Shown piece by piece: positions 35,416-45,215 of a stretch of DNA of 64,000 bases (positions are counted from its first letter, which is position 1; every line of letters starts with the position of its first letter). The notes below the pieces were generated by a model. That model was not told the DNA's origin, searched no databases, and was given only the letters and a program-made list of their open reading frames with translations. The stretch is taken from positions 235,060 to 299,059 of the forward strand of contig JAOALB010000056.1 of the NCBI GenBank assembly GCA_025331125.1. The letters run 5' to 3'. This stretch comes from Mycogone perniciosa. Its lineage: Eukaryota; Ascomycota; Sordariomycetes; Hypocreales; Hypocreaceae. The position numbers and the translations under genes were made by a program.

Positions 35416-35435
35416 GGTACGAAGTACTTCGTACC
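35416..35435. repeat. perfect 20-bp GTAC-family palindrome
   Basis: GGTAC + GAAGTACTTC + GTACC is exactly self-complementary. It is the cleanest copy of the family and lies in the ndc1-pep12 divergent promoter. Confidence 0.88.
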
Positions 35436-35631
35436 TCCATCCAAGATATCCCAGCCAACCGCCGCCTCCCCTCCAGAAGGGATCGCAATTCCATCCATCA
35501 AGGGCACGAAGCCGGTCATCCTCGCCGCTTTCAAGCCTTAATAATTTGTCTTTCGGTCTCTCTTTCTCTCCTTCCCTCTCGCATATCCAAAGCGATTCTG
35601 TTTCTATCCCTCTCCTTCCAGCGCTGTCAAC

Positions 35632-36495
35632 ATGTCATACGATCAACTGTCGAGCCTCGAGACCGGTCGTCGCAGCAGCTATAGCGACGACCCCGAGTTC
35701 CAACAACTGCAATATGAGCTGAAGAACAAGCTCCAGTCGCTTCTAAGCAACAATCGAAAACTCGCCAACAATGTCAACATCCTTGGGACGAAGAAGGATA
35801 CCCCTCGCCTGCGGGAGCGAGTCCACAGCACCATGGAGGAGTCTCGGGAAATCTGCAAAGAGATTGGCGATGGGGTTAAGAAACTCCAGACATGGGAGGA
35901 CCTCACGGTGCGTTTCATCCTAGCGTGGCGTAGCACGTCACACATCTATCTATTTACTAACAGCTGCGATTAGAAGCAGCAAAAGTACGAGCAAACAAAA
36001 GTCTCGAGCGACTTCCAGACGGCCCTCCAGGAATTCCAAAGCTTGCAACGGAAGACCTTAGAAAAGGAGCGTGCCTCCGTGACCGCAGCCCGTGAAGCAC
36101 ATGCCTCAGAATCAACAACCGCAGGCGACGTCCCACTAGAACAGCAACAGCTCCTGCAACAACAGGAGCTGTCCCAGCTAGCGCCACAGGATGAGGTGGA
36201 TTTCCAAGAAGCCTTAATCATCGAGCGCGAGGAAGAGATCCGCAACATCGAACAGGGTGTTGGCGACCTGAATGTTCTATTCCGACAAGTGGCGCAGATT
36301 GTCAGCGAGCAAGGCGCGCAATTAGGCACAATCTCTGAGAACATAGAGACCGTCCATGACAACTCTCGAGGGGCAGACGTGGAGACTCGCCAGGCAGCCC
36401 GGTACCAGAAGGCAGCTCGCAACAAGGGCTGCTGCCTGTTGCTTATCCTTGCCGTAATTTTAACTATTGTCCTTCTAGCCATCTTCGTGGGTTGA
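35632..36495 (+). CDS. pep12: endosomal t-SNARE (syntaxin) Pep12
   Basis: Two exons (35632-35907, 35974-36495; intron donor GTGCGT, acceptor TTAG) give 265 residues. The N-terminal SynN/Habc-like region covers about residues 20-135, with the block LQSLLSNNRKLANNVNILGTKKDT. A Gln-rich linker (LEQQQLLQQQELSQL) follows. The SNARE motif is about 180-240, with the zero-layer glutamine in FRQVAQI and the R/EEEIRNIEQGVGDLN lead-in. A C-terminal anchor, CCLLLILAVILTIVLLAIFVG, ends the protein. Pep12 acts as the Qa-SNARE for fusion at the prevacuolar/late endosome. The neighbour cox18 is convergent, with 165 bases between stops. Confidence 0.93.
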
Positions 36496-36660
36496 ATTCG
36501 GATGCTCGATATACAACTGGGTTAATTATGTTTATACACGGCGTTTTCTGGGAGTTTTCCATGGGCATACAGCCGCGACGTTGCGAGAATATGTTATGTA
36601 CATAGGGTTTGAATCGCTTGAGGCTCTGACTTTTCCTTACAAGTTCAATCGAGTCTATTT

Positions 36661-37764
36661 CTATTTGTCTTGCACCTGCGAGATTGTTCCTCTTAGATAT
36701 GGCAAAACTATTGGCGCTTTTTGCGTGGCGATTAATTTTGTTGAAGATTTGGGCATTATTCTTTCTAGAATAGCTTCGTTAACGTCGTTGAGGGCAAAAG
36801 TCGATGCCCAGTATAAGAAGATGGCACTGGGCAGATCGGCGAAGAGGATAGGGAAGAGAGGCATGAGAAGTAATGTTCGACCCACTGCGGTTTGGATCCT
36901 AGATATCGGAGGTTGCGGCGTCTTGGATGAATCAATGCTCAGAAGAGCCCGAAGCTGGTCCTTTGAAAGCCTTCCCCACGACGTTCGAGCGAGCAATGCT
37001 AAGCAGAGAACTGGGAGCGCATAGTAAGGGTCCATTGCAGTCAGGTCTGTGAACCAAAGACAGCCACCGTCGACGAGAGATTCATCAAGGAAATGGCGTG
37101 AGGTCTCCACGACCGATGAGACACCCTCGACGTTTGCCAATCCAATAGAATGACTGATCCATCCCATCGGTGCACCACAAAGTCGTCTAAGGGCTTCCGA
37201 AACAATGATAAAGGGAGCCATGCTCAGGAACGGGGCAAAGGACTTCCATCTCTGGACGCCCCAGGCCTTATAGATTCTCGCGCGTGACCTTTCCGTCAGG
37301 CCAGCAACTCGTAGCCTCCAGAGCCGTTCCGCCTGTTCACCCTGACCGCGAGGCACAGTTCCAGCATGGCGTGAGCTCCAGGCTGTGACGAGTGGAGTCA
37401 ACTTGTTTCTTGTAATGACCAGGCGGCGGGTGTAGTATTGAATTGGCAGTCTGAAGGAGAAATTGACGCCCAAGGCTACTAGAGGAATCGAGATATACCA
37501 TGGCAGGCCCGCATGGTGAATGAAGGTGATACTATCCGCAGTCCATAAAACGGCATCCCCCACTGTGCTGAGATGAAAGTTCCGGCGTCCTGGGATGGCC
37601 TTGATATGAGATGTGAGGGGTGCTGAAACCTGTCGAATCGGCGAGGCCCGACTACCGAGGGCTGTAAAGTTTCTGGCCGTTCTGTGGAAGAGCAACATGA
37701 CGAGCCATGCCTTGTGGCTGTTAGCCGTCTGAGGAGCGTGCGAATTAAATCGAATGAGGCCCAA
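36661..37764 (-). CDS. cox18: mitochondrial inner-membrane insertase Cox18 (Oxa1/YidC family)
   Basis: A single minus-strand exon of up to 367 residues. Cox18 inserts and exports the C-terminal tail of Cox2 across the mitochondrial inner membrane. An Arg-rich presequence ends near RRNFHLSTVGDAVLW. Then come the family signatures: HHAGLPWYISIPLVALGVNFSFRLPIQYYTRR (helix 1 and loop, about 80-115), FAPFLSMAPFIIVSEALRR (about 172-190), and LLMPLFPILFADLPSAIFLYWASTFALNDVNEAIL near 310-345. A second ATG at 37698 (MLLFHRTARNF) gives a more typical presequence and may be the real start. The length is normal for fungal Cox18. Confidence 0.92.
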   Translation of the reverse strand: MGLIRFNSHAPQTANSHKAWLVMLLFHRTARNFTALGSRASPIRQVSAPLTSHIKAIPGRRNFHLSTVGDAVLWTADSITFIHHAGLPWYISIPLVALGVNFSFRLPIQYYTRRLVITRNKLTPLVTAWSSRHAGTVPRGQGEQAERLWRLRVAGLTERSRARIYKAWGVQRWKSFAPFLSMAPFIIVSEALRRLCGAPMGWISHSIGLANVEGVSSVVETSRHFLDESLVDGGCLWFTDLTAMDPYYALPVLCLALLARTSWGRLSKDQLRALLSIDSSKTPQPPISRIQTAVGRTLLLMPLFPILFADLPSAIFLYWASTFALNDVNEAILERIMPKSSTKLIATQKAPIVLPYLRGTISQVQDK

Positions 37765-38246
37765 TCCGTTGATGGCAGCTGAGTATGGCAGATGATGAAT
37801 GGCAGCTCTACTTTGTACCTATCACGAGATAAAACGAAGTGAGGTCCCGTGAGTGGATCCCACCTGGAACACGCCACAGCAGGCCTCGAAGCCTGGACAG
37901 CAGTGGAAAGCTAGCCTAGCACAGCGCTGAGCCGAGTTCCACAGCTGGCGCCACAGCGAGCCTCACAGTGGGGGCCAGTAATCATTGAAGAGCCAAGACC
38001 TGCATCAACCCTTGTACTTTGTCCCTTGCTCCAGACGTGACCAAGCTGTTAAATACTACGTAGCCAGTCATACGAATACGCTCCCCCACATGCTTCTATC
38101 AACTCTCTCTCCTGCAACTCCCGCGATGCTCCTTGCTGCTGTCTCTTCCAGCTTGTGGCATTACAAGCCAAAAACCGTCTAGGCCCCTCCTCCGATCGTG
38201 CATTACGAACAATCGAATCGAGGGTATTTTCTTTTACGAATTTCCA
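37765..38246. other. divergent promoter region, cox18 and alg11
   Basis: No gene is seen. The interval has CCAAT-like sequence and a CT-rich stretch before alg11. Confidence 0.5.
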
Positions 38247-40040
38247 ATGGCGGATACCCGTGCAGCCCCAGATGGCGGGCAGCCGTTCTCCTTCGGGCTC
38301 GAGCCGCGGACCCTAGCATTTGCTGCGATATTCATAGCAACCTTGCCGGTGATTTTCATTGTTCTTGTACTTGCTGTCGGAGCTGGTCTCGGTTGGGTTC
38401 TGCGGAAAAAGACGGACGGTCGACGAACACACCTGATTGCTGTGATGAACGAGGAACAGACAAAGTATTTGAAACAGAACAAGGGATTGGAGGTGGGCAC
38501 CTCGAAAGATGGCTCCAAGGACACTCAAGAGTGGGATGGTATCGTAGGTTTCTTTCATCCATTCTGGTATGTCGTCTCTCGCCTGAAGACCCGGCCCTCC
38601 CAAGTGACTTACGTCGGAAAGCAATGCTGGAGGTGGTGGAGAGCGAGTTCTTTGGGCGGCCATTCGGGCAACGCAGGATCGATGGCCAAACGCAAAGTGC
38701 ATTGTCTACACAGGAGACCATGACGCAACAAAGGACATTATCCTGGCCCGAGTCAAGGTAAGGCTAGTCCAACGCCCCAACAATAGAACCAACTTACTTA
38801 CGACTCCCCCAAAAGAGTCGATTCAACATCCATCTCCACCCCCCTACAGTCCAATTCCTCTATCTTTCCAAGAGACACTGGGTCCTCGCCTCGACATGGC
38901 CGCATTTCACTCTTCTGGGCCAATCCCTGGGCTCGATGATTCTGGCTTGGGACGCCTTCTCGCTGGTAGTGCCAGACATTTTCATCGACACCATGGGTTA
39001 TGCCTTTGCTCTCGGTCTCTCTAAGTTCTTGTTTCGCAATGTGCCCACTGGTGCTTATGTGCATTACCCAACGATCTCCACGGATATGCTGGACTCTCTC
39101 GATCCTTCCTCTGTTGTAGGTTCTCAAGGTATCAACGCTGGACAGGGGACAGGCACTAGGGGGACAGTCAAAAAAGCATACTGGCAACTCTTCGCGCAGA
39201 TTTACTCCTTGGTTGGATCGTCCATTGATGTCGTCATGACCAATTCCACATGGACCCAAGGCCATGTGAAGAGCTTGTGGGGTCCATATCGAAAGAAGAA
39301 GGACAAGCACAATCCCATTGCGGTTGTCTACCCTCCTGTGGCAGTGAGCGAGCTGGAGCAAGAAGTAGAGGTGTCAGAGGAGAGTGAGAAAAAACGGGAA
39401 CCAGTGATCATTTACATCGCGCAGTTCCGTCCCGAGAAGAATCACCAACTGATTCTCCAATCTTTTGCTGATTTCCTCAAGACCAAATCCGAGGCTGCAG
39501 AAAAGGCGCGCTTGGTGCTTGTTGGGAGTGTCCGCGACGACTCCGACTCCAAGAGAGTCTACAAATTAAGGCTCATGGCCAACGAGCTTCGCATTAAGGA
39601 TCGCGTTGAATTCCATCTGGATGCCTCGTGGCCAGAGATCCTTGAATGGTTGCGGACGGCATCAGTAGGTGTGAATGGAATGTGGAATGAACACTTTGGA
39701 ATAGGTGTCGTCGAGTACCAAGCAGCCGGCCTCATTTCCGTCGTTCATGATAGTGGTGGACCAAAGCTAGATATCGTGACGGAAGTTGATGGCCAGCCAA
39801 CCGGTAAACTGAATCATTCCACCCCTCCTACATTTTCAATTTCTAATTATACAAAAAGGGTTTCATGCTACGACGGCCGAAGGGTTTGCAGCGGGCTACG
39901 AAAAGGCCTTGTCTATCCCCGACACCCTTGCCGTTCGTCTGCGGGCTAGACAGTCGGCAAAGAGATTCACCGAGGAGGAGTTTGCCACAAAATGGCTGGC
40001 CGAGATGGATCGGCTGGTGGCTCTTAGAAAAAGAAAGTGA
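38247..40040 (+). CDS. alg11: GDP-Man:Man3GlcNAc2-PP-dolichol alpha-1,2-mannosyltransferase Alg11
   Basis: Four exons (38247-38566, 38622-38757, 38816-39803, 39859-40040) join in phase to give 541 residues. Alg11 adds the fourth and fifth mannoses to the lipid-linked oligosaccharide on the cytosolic face of the ER. An N-terminal anchor, about residues 25-50, comes before WDGIVGFFHPFCNAGGGGER, the Alg11 signature that spans the first junction (TG/C restores Cys). The GT4-type C-terminal half has IYIAQFRPEKNHQLIL (about 330), NGMWNEHFGIGVVEYQAAGLI with the catalytic E-x7-E-type motif, and a terminal helix (EEFATKWLAEMDRL). Introns are 55-58 nt. The third donor is GTAAAC and its acceptor AAAAG, both weak but required by frame. 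Confidence 0.94.
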
Positions 40041-40300
40041 AGTTTCGGAAACATGTTATCACGGTGTATAGACCAGGAGATACCCCCTTTTTTCCTATTT
40101 TCATAGACGGGTTGGTGAGTTGTAGGCATACTATCGATACTAAACGCTGCAAAGGGGCAGGGATATAGAGAAATTCAATCATTCTATTACCAGTCCTTCT
40201 GGGCATAATAAGATTCATTCATCATCATCAAGTCATTATCTAGATGTCTAATACCGACGGACGGGTATCAACGCAGCAACGGGGATCTTCCTGAACCTAT

Positions 40301-42510
40301 CTATAAAGTGTATCCTCCACTGTTCTTCTGTCTTGGCTCGCTAGCCGCCTCGAACGATCCATCAAATAGTCTCCTCACGCCCTGCACAGCACTGAGTCCA
40401 GGCTTCATCCGCGTCACATTATGGCCCCTCTCCTCCAGCGCCTCGGCCACGGAGTCGTCGAACGTTTCCTCGACCAGGACCGTGTTTGGGATGACCTGGT
40501 CGTGAATGCGTGGGTGCAGTAGGGCTTCAGTCATGGTCATATTGTGGTCGATGACATGCCAGAGGGTCTGGGCGGTGGCAGAGATGATGCGGGAGCCGCC
40601 AGCGGAGCCAATGGCGGCGTAGAGAGTGCCATTGGGGAATTCAGCGATGATAGGAGTGATGGAAGATAGGGGGCGTTTGCCGGGGCGGATGTAGTTTGCG
40701 ACAGAGGGGGCGAAGCCGAATTCGTTGCTGACGCCAGGGATGGAGAAGTCGTTCATTTCGTTGTTCCTAGACATATTTGTTAGCAAGGGCGCATACGAAA
40801 ACGGATAAGAGGGAGCCGGGAGACGCACAGGATGATGCCGGTCTTGGGCTCCATGATTTCAGCACCGAAGAGGAGGTTGACGGTTGTGGTGAGGGAGATT
40901 GCCATGCCAGACTCGTCTACCGCAACGATATGGGACGTCCCATGGCTATCAGGCACGTAAAACGACTCCGGGTTGTAATACTGGGGGGGATGGGTTTGAT
41001 TGTCCGATATCCGCTCCCGAATGAGCGTCAAGTTCTTTGGATCTAACATCTGGTCCTCGAAGGCCTGGACATCGTCATCCACAAACTCTGGATCGCCGAG
41101 GCTGATGCGGGCGGCGTAACCGAAACGCATGGCCTCTGTGAATCGGTGGATGGACAGATTGACGTCTGACCAGTCAGCTGGGTCGAACTGCTCCATGACC
41201 TTGAGGATTTGGAGGCTGACAGCGCCACCAGCAGGTGAGCCAATGCCGTGCAGTTTTAGGTCTCGGTATGTAACACTCTTCACTGGACGGGTGACGACTG
41301 TGTAATTCTTCATGTCCTCCAGTGTCATTGTGCCACCAGTCTTTTGAACGAAGCCAACGATTGCCTCGGCTGTGAGACGTCAGCTGTGGGCGTCCTCCTG
41401 ACACCTTTCGATTCAGTGACTCACCTATCTCGCCAGTGTAGAAAGCGTCAGGCCCTCGTTCTGCGATCTTTTCCAGTGTCCTACAGGGCGAAATAGTAAG
41501 CAGACTGTTCATTCATAGGCCAGAAACGCTGAGAATGAGGCCACTTACGCAGCATAGAGCTTCCTTGTCATCCGGGTGCCTTCCTTGACAAGGTCCCCTA
41601 CATCCTGGTTAGCTTCTGGTCACTTTAAGGGCTATTCATTTGGGACTCACCATCAGGTGCAAAGTCAGAGGCCCATGTCGGGTCGGATTTCAAGAAAGTA
41701 TTTCCATTCGTCTTTACTGTCTTGCCCATGTAGCGAACGAAATCGCTCGAGACTGAATCATCATCTATCAGCAAGAATGCCAGCAACGGGTTGAGGATAG
41801 TTCTGTGACAGACCTTGAAATCCATTTCGGGCGACGTGAATGGCACCTTGCATAACAGTCTTCCATGAAAGGACCTGAAAGACAGTGAACAACTGAAAGG
41901 ACCACAAAGGGGGGTGTGTTAGGGACGAATAGCACTTACACCATATTTCGTATGGATGTATTCTAGACCCCGGACTTCGCTCGGAACACCAACCGCCAGT
42001 CCACCGCGGACACTCGCGCTGGTATTATTCTTGTACATGTCTTCGAAAGCTGCGGCCGGCGCAGTCTCCCTGAAGTCGATAGCTTCATATTTACCTTCCG
42101 AGTCGCGAACCATGGCAAAGCCACCACCCCCGATTCCAGAGTGGTACATGCCGATGACACCGACACAGAACGTAGTGCCGACGAGTGCATCGGCGGCATT
42201 GCCCTAGAAAGGGGATATAAGTATTAAGTTGCGATGCGGCGATGACTGGAGATAAAGAGGCTGGACATACCCCCCGTGCCAATAAGTCTCGGCCTATGGC
42301 ACTGCATTCTTTGGTTTCAGAAGCGACACCCCCAAGGTGGCCAGACGTCTGCTTTTGGAAGACGATTTCAGGGATGCTAGCGGCCTGAACAGCGATATCA
42401 TAGAATACGAGTAGAGTTGCGAGGAGCAGTGGCCTTGGAAGCCAAGGGCCAAGACGTAGGGGTTCAAGACGTATGTCAGCAATACGAGCAGTGCCGTTGA
42501 AGGTGGAGTC
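40301..42510 (-). CDS. ggt: gamma-glutamyltranspeptidase, 5' end unresolved
   Basis: Eight minus-strand exons: to 42271 (upstream limit uncertain), 42203-41940, 41874-41814, 41764-41651, 41597-41549, 41480-41425, 41369-40829, 40766-40301. From the frame limit at 42510 they give about 596 residues, normal for GGT. GGT is an Ntn hydrolase that cleaves glutathione and transfers the gamma-glutamyl group. Signs are GGNAADALVGTTFCVGV, YHSGIGGGGFAMV, DFRETAP, the autocleavage and catalytic threonine in HGTSHIVAVDESG (start of the small subunit), and TGIILNNEMNDFS. An N-terminal hydrophobic segment (RPLLLATLLVFYDIAV) suggests a secreted or membrane-anchored enzyme. The open frame has no ATG before a stop at 42513-42511, so a short upstream exon must exist; I could not place it. 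The gene is convergent with alg11 and divergent to trm2. Confidence 0.9.
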
Positions 42511-43335
42511 TCATTCTTAGGCTACTCACTCATCTTTAGACGATATGATTGGTATCGTATAGATACAGTCAATAACTGAACTAAAAACCACCTTATTATA
42601 GAGCTTAAACCCCGTTCTTGAACTCAGAAATAAAAAATAGGCGAGGAATATTCCGTATTAGAAGTGGAAATGGGAAGAGAAGAAAAGAAAGGAAAAGAAA
42701 GGTCCACCGAAGTCGGTTCGGACCTGGGTGAAGGAGGCACACACGACAACGAGTCTACTGGTATGTGTGTGTGACTGACTTAGACATAGTAGTATTATTA
42801 ATAGGCTTTTACCAGCTATTGGAGCAAGAATCAATGCCACAAAGGCCAACACAATGGGAACTGCCCCTTTGAGGGAACAGCCGGATGGATCATGGGGCCG
42901 CCAACCGCTCCGAATCGGCGCCCCAATCAGCCGGCCCGGACGACTCTATCCCAACATCCCTACGAGTAGAGGGTCCGATGTGCTGTCCTTGTGATGGCGC
43001 CTGATGTTAAGTGATAGCACACCCTCTAGGGAGGGCCCCTGCGAGGCCCTGCAGGCCCTAGGAGTCCCCGGAACAATGCCCCTTGTGACCGCTATCTTGG
43101 ATCTACGCCAATCGCGGCCGCAGGCATTACTGCAGGCCTTATCCTGTCCGCAGCCAATCATGGGCTGCTGATTAGCCCATCCAATCCAATCCAATCCAAC
43201 TTTTTTTCTTTTCTTTAGCTTCAACGTCACTTGCTCTTGTTCTCACACATTGAAGCTCAGAGATCATAGATGCTCTTGTTTGGCGGTTGAGGCGATTTCT
43301 CTTGCGTTACATCGGCGCAAAAACTTGGATCGCCG
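42511..43335. other. divergent promoter region, ggt and trm2
   Basis: Should hold the missing first ggt exon and both promoters. A short inverted piece of GGGCCC/GCAGGCC-rich sequence lies at 43020-43150, and a TCCAA pentamer tract (about 43183-43200) precedes a poly(T). A GGCCCCTGCGAGGCCCTGCAGGCCC run at 43037-43063 is locally self-complementary. Confidence 0.45.
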
Positions 43336-45090
43336 ATGAGATTTTTGGGGCGACTGCCGTTAACCACAGCATCCGTCTTGACTCTCTGGCTGACCAGGCT
43401 GAAACCACGGCCCCTCCATCAATTTCGACCGTCTGCAGCCATGGCGACGACTCAGACCTCCTCCACACCCGCAGCCATGAGTCGCGAGGCCAATGGCAAT
43501 GCCAATGGTGGCAACAGACCAAAGAGGCCCAATCCTGGAGGCAATAACCGGCAGTGGAAGCAGAAGAAGACGAAAAGAGAGCGGAACATTACAGAGGGGT
43601 CTTCAGAAGAGGTCTTGCGGTTCGACATTCAAGCGCTGCTGGAATCGAGAAAGTCTCAGTCAAATACATCGACCGATGGCGAAAACAACGCAGAACCACA
43701 AGCCCTGCCGGCCGAGGGCACGGAAACTGAGGTCGAGGTGCTTGAACTCTCATCCACTGGCGATGGTTTGGCGATGAAGCCAGGCTCTGACCAGGTTTAT
43801 GTCGTGCCCTTCACTGTGCCTGGCGATATCGCCAAGGTCAAGGTCTACCGCCATCTGCGGCACGAGAACCAGACTGTTGTCGACTTCATCTCCATTTCGA
43901 AGCCGTCTCCCTTGCGTGACGACTCACGTATCCAATGCAAGTACTTTGCCTCCTGCGGCGGCTGCCAATTCCAGATGCTCGACTATGCCGAGCAGCTCAG
44001 GCTCAAGAAGAGAATCCTCGAAAAGGCTTTCGAAAATTTTGCCAATCTCCCCGCCGAGCTCGTTCCTGCCATCCAAGACACCATCGGCAGTCCTTTGCAG
44101 TATGGCTATCGTACGAAACTGACGCCGCACTTTGATGGTCCTCCCGGCTTCCGTCCCGCTAGGAGGAACAAGAGCCCAAAGGTTCAGTTTGAGAATTGTC
44201 CTGACATCGGCTTCATGCGCAAGGGCCAGCGCAAAGTCATGGATATCGAAGATTGCCCCATCGGCACCGAGGTCGTAAGGCTAGGCATGAAGCGCGAAAG
44301 AGAGAGGATGCAACGCGAGTTTGGCAACTACGAGCGAGGCGCCACGATTCTGCTGCGGGAGAATACTAAGCGGTATCCCAAAGATGCCAATGATACCCCA
44401 TCTGTGGACCAGCTGGCTCCCTACACGGTCAGGTCTGAGAGCAACGAAGGCGTCGACATCAAAACCTGTGAGACGGACTCGAAAGCAACAACACACGAAT
44501 ACATCGAATCTCACCATTTCACTAACCCCGCCGGTTCCTTCTTCCAAAACAATAACTCCATACTCCCCATCTTTACGAATTACGTCAGGGAGCACGTCCT
44601 GCCTCCTTCATCCCCCGATACCATCAAGTATCTCATCGACGCCTACTCCGGCTCTGGCCTCTTCACTATCACCCTGGCATCCATCTTCCAGCATTCTACA
44701 GGCATTGATATTGCCGCCGACTCTATCAACTCAGCCCGACAAAACGCCTCGCTTAATGGCCTCGGCGAGGACCGGTGTAAGTTTATCGCCGCTGATGCTG
44801 GGGAACTTTTCAAGAACGTCGCCTACAACCCTGATGAGACCACCGTGATTCTGGACCCCCCACGCAAGGGCTGCGACGCCGACTTTTTGGCACAGCTGAG
44901 GCGGTTTGGTCCCAAGAGGGTTGTGTACGTGAGCTGCAACGTGCACACCCAGGCTCGAGACGTTGGTGTTCTGGTCAGAGGCGAGGGTGAGGGCAAGAGG
45001 TACGAAATCGAAAGCTTAAGAGGGTTTGATTTCTTCCCCCAGACTGGTCATGTCGAAGGCGTTGCTATACTCAACAGATGTGACGCCTAG
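43336..45090 (+). CDS. trm2: tRNA (uracil-5-)-methyltransferase Trm2 (m5U54)
   Basis: A single exon of 584 residues. Trm2 makes m5U (T) at position 54 of tRNA using S-adenosylmethionine. The RumA-type cysteine cluster CKYFASCGGCQFQ (C201, C207, C210) is present, with the fourth ligand probably in ENCPDIGF. A TRAM-like domain precedes it (EVEVLELSSTGDGLA). The methyltransferase part has FTNPAGSFFQNNN, LIDAYSGSGLFTI (SAM motif I), ILDPPRKGCD (motif IV) and VYVSCNVHTQARD with the nucleophilic cysteine. Residues 1-35 are Arg/Leu-rich with no acidic residue, like a mitochondrial presequence. A second ATG at codon 36 (43441, context CAGCCATGG) begins MATTQTSSTP and is a strong alternative start. 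The stop is 125 bases from the stop of the convergent UCS gene. Confidence 0.93.
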   Translation: MRFLGRLPLTTASVLTLWLTRLKPRPLHQFRPSAAMATTQTSSTPAAMSREANGNANGGNRPKRPNPGGNNRQWKQKKTKRERNITEGSSEEVLRFDIQALLESRKSQSNTSTDGENNAEPQALPAEGTETEVEVLELSSTGDGLAMKPGSDQVYVVPFTVPGDIAKVKVYRHLRHENQTVVDFISISKPSPLRDDSRIQCKYFASCGGCQFQMLDYAEQLRLKKRILEKAFENFANLPAELVPAIQDTIGSPLQYGYRTKLTPHFDGPPGFRPARRNKSPKVQFENCPDIGFMRKGQRKVMDIEDCPIGTEVVRLGMKRERERMQREFGNYERGATILLRENTKRYPKDANDTPSVDQLAPYTVRSESNEGVDIKTCETDSKATTHEYIESHHFTNPAGSFFQNNNSILPIFTNYVREHVLPPSSPDTIKYLIDAYSGSGLFTITLASIFQHSTGIDIAADSINSARQNASLNGLGEDRCKFIAADAGELFKNVAYNPDETTVILDPPRKGCDADFLAQLRRFGPKRVVYVSCNVHTQARDVGVLVRGEGEGKRYEIESLRGFDFFPQTGHVEGVAILNRCDA

Positions 45091-45133
45091 AAGGCACATT
45101 AGGACTCAAAAAAGTGTTGTTATTTTTTTCCAT

Positions 45134-45146
45134 GTACGGAGTAGAA
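45134..45146. repeat. GTAC-type motif in the trm2 3' flank
   Basis: ATGTACGGAGTAG matches the GTACGGAGTA half of the dispersed family; it lies between the two convergent stop codons. Confidence 0.55.
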
Positions 45147-45215
45147 TATACCCATTGGACATGGAGAATCTTTATGGTCATGTAATGAGATATGCATGGG
45201 ATGAATACTCCTCCG

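Larger units (their letters stand above)
35166..35631. other. divergent promoter region, ndc1 and pep12
   Basis: 466 bases between start codons. Besides the E-box and the 20-bp palindrome it has a CT-rich tract (about 35540-35620) just before pep12, typical of fungal promoters. Confidence 0.55.
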
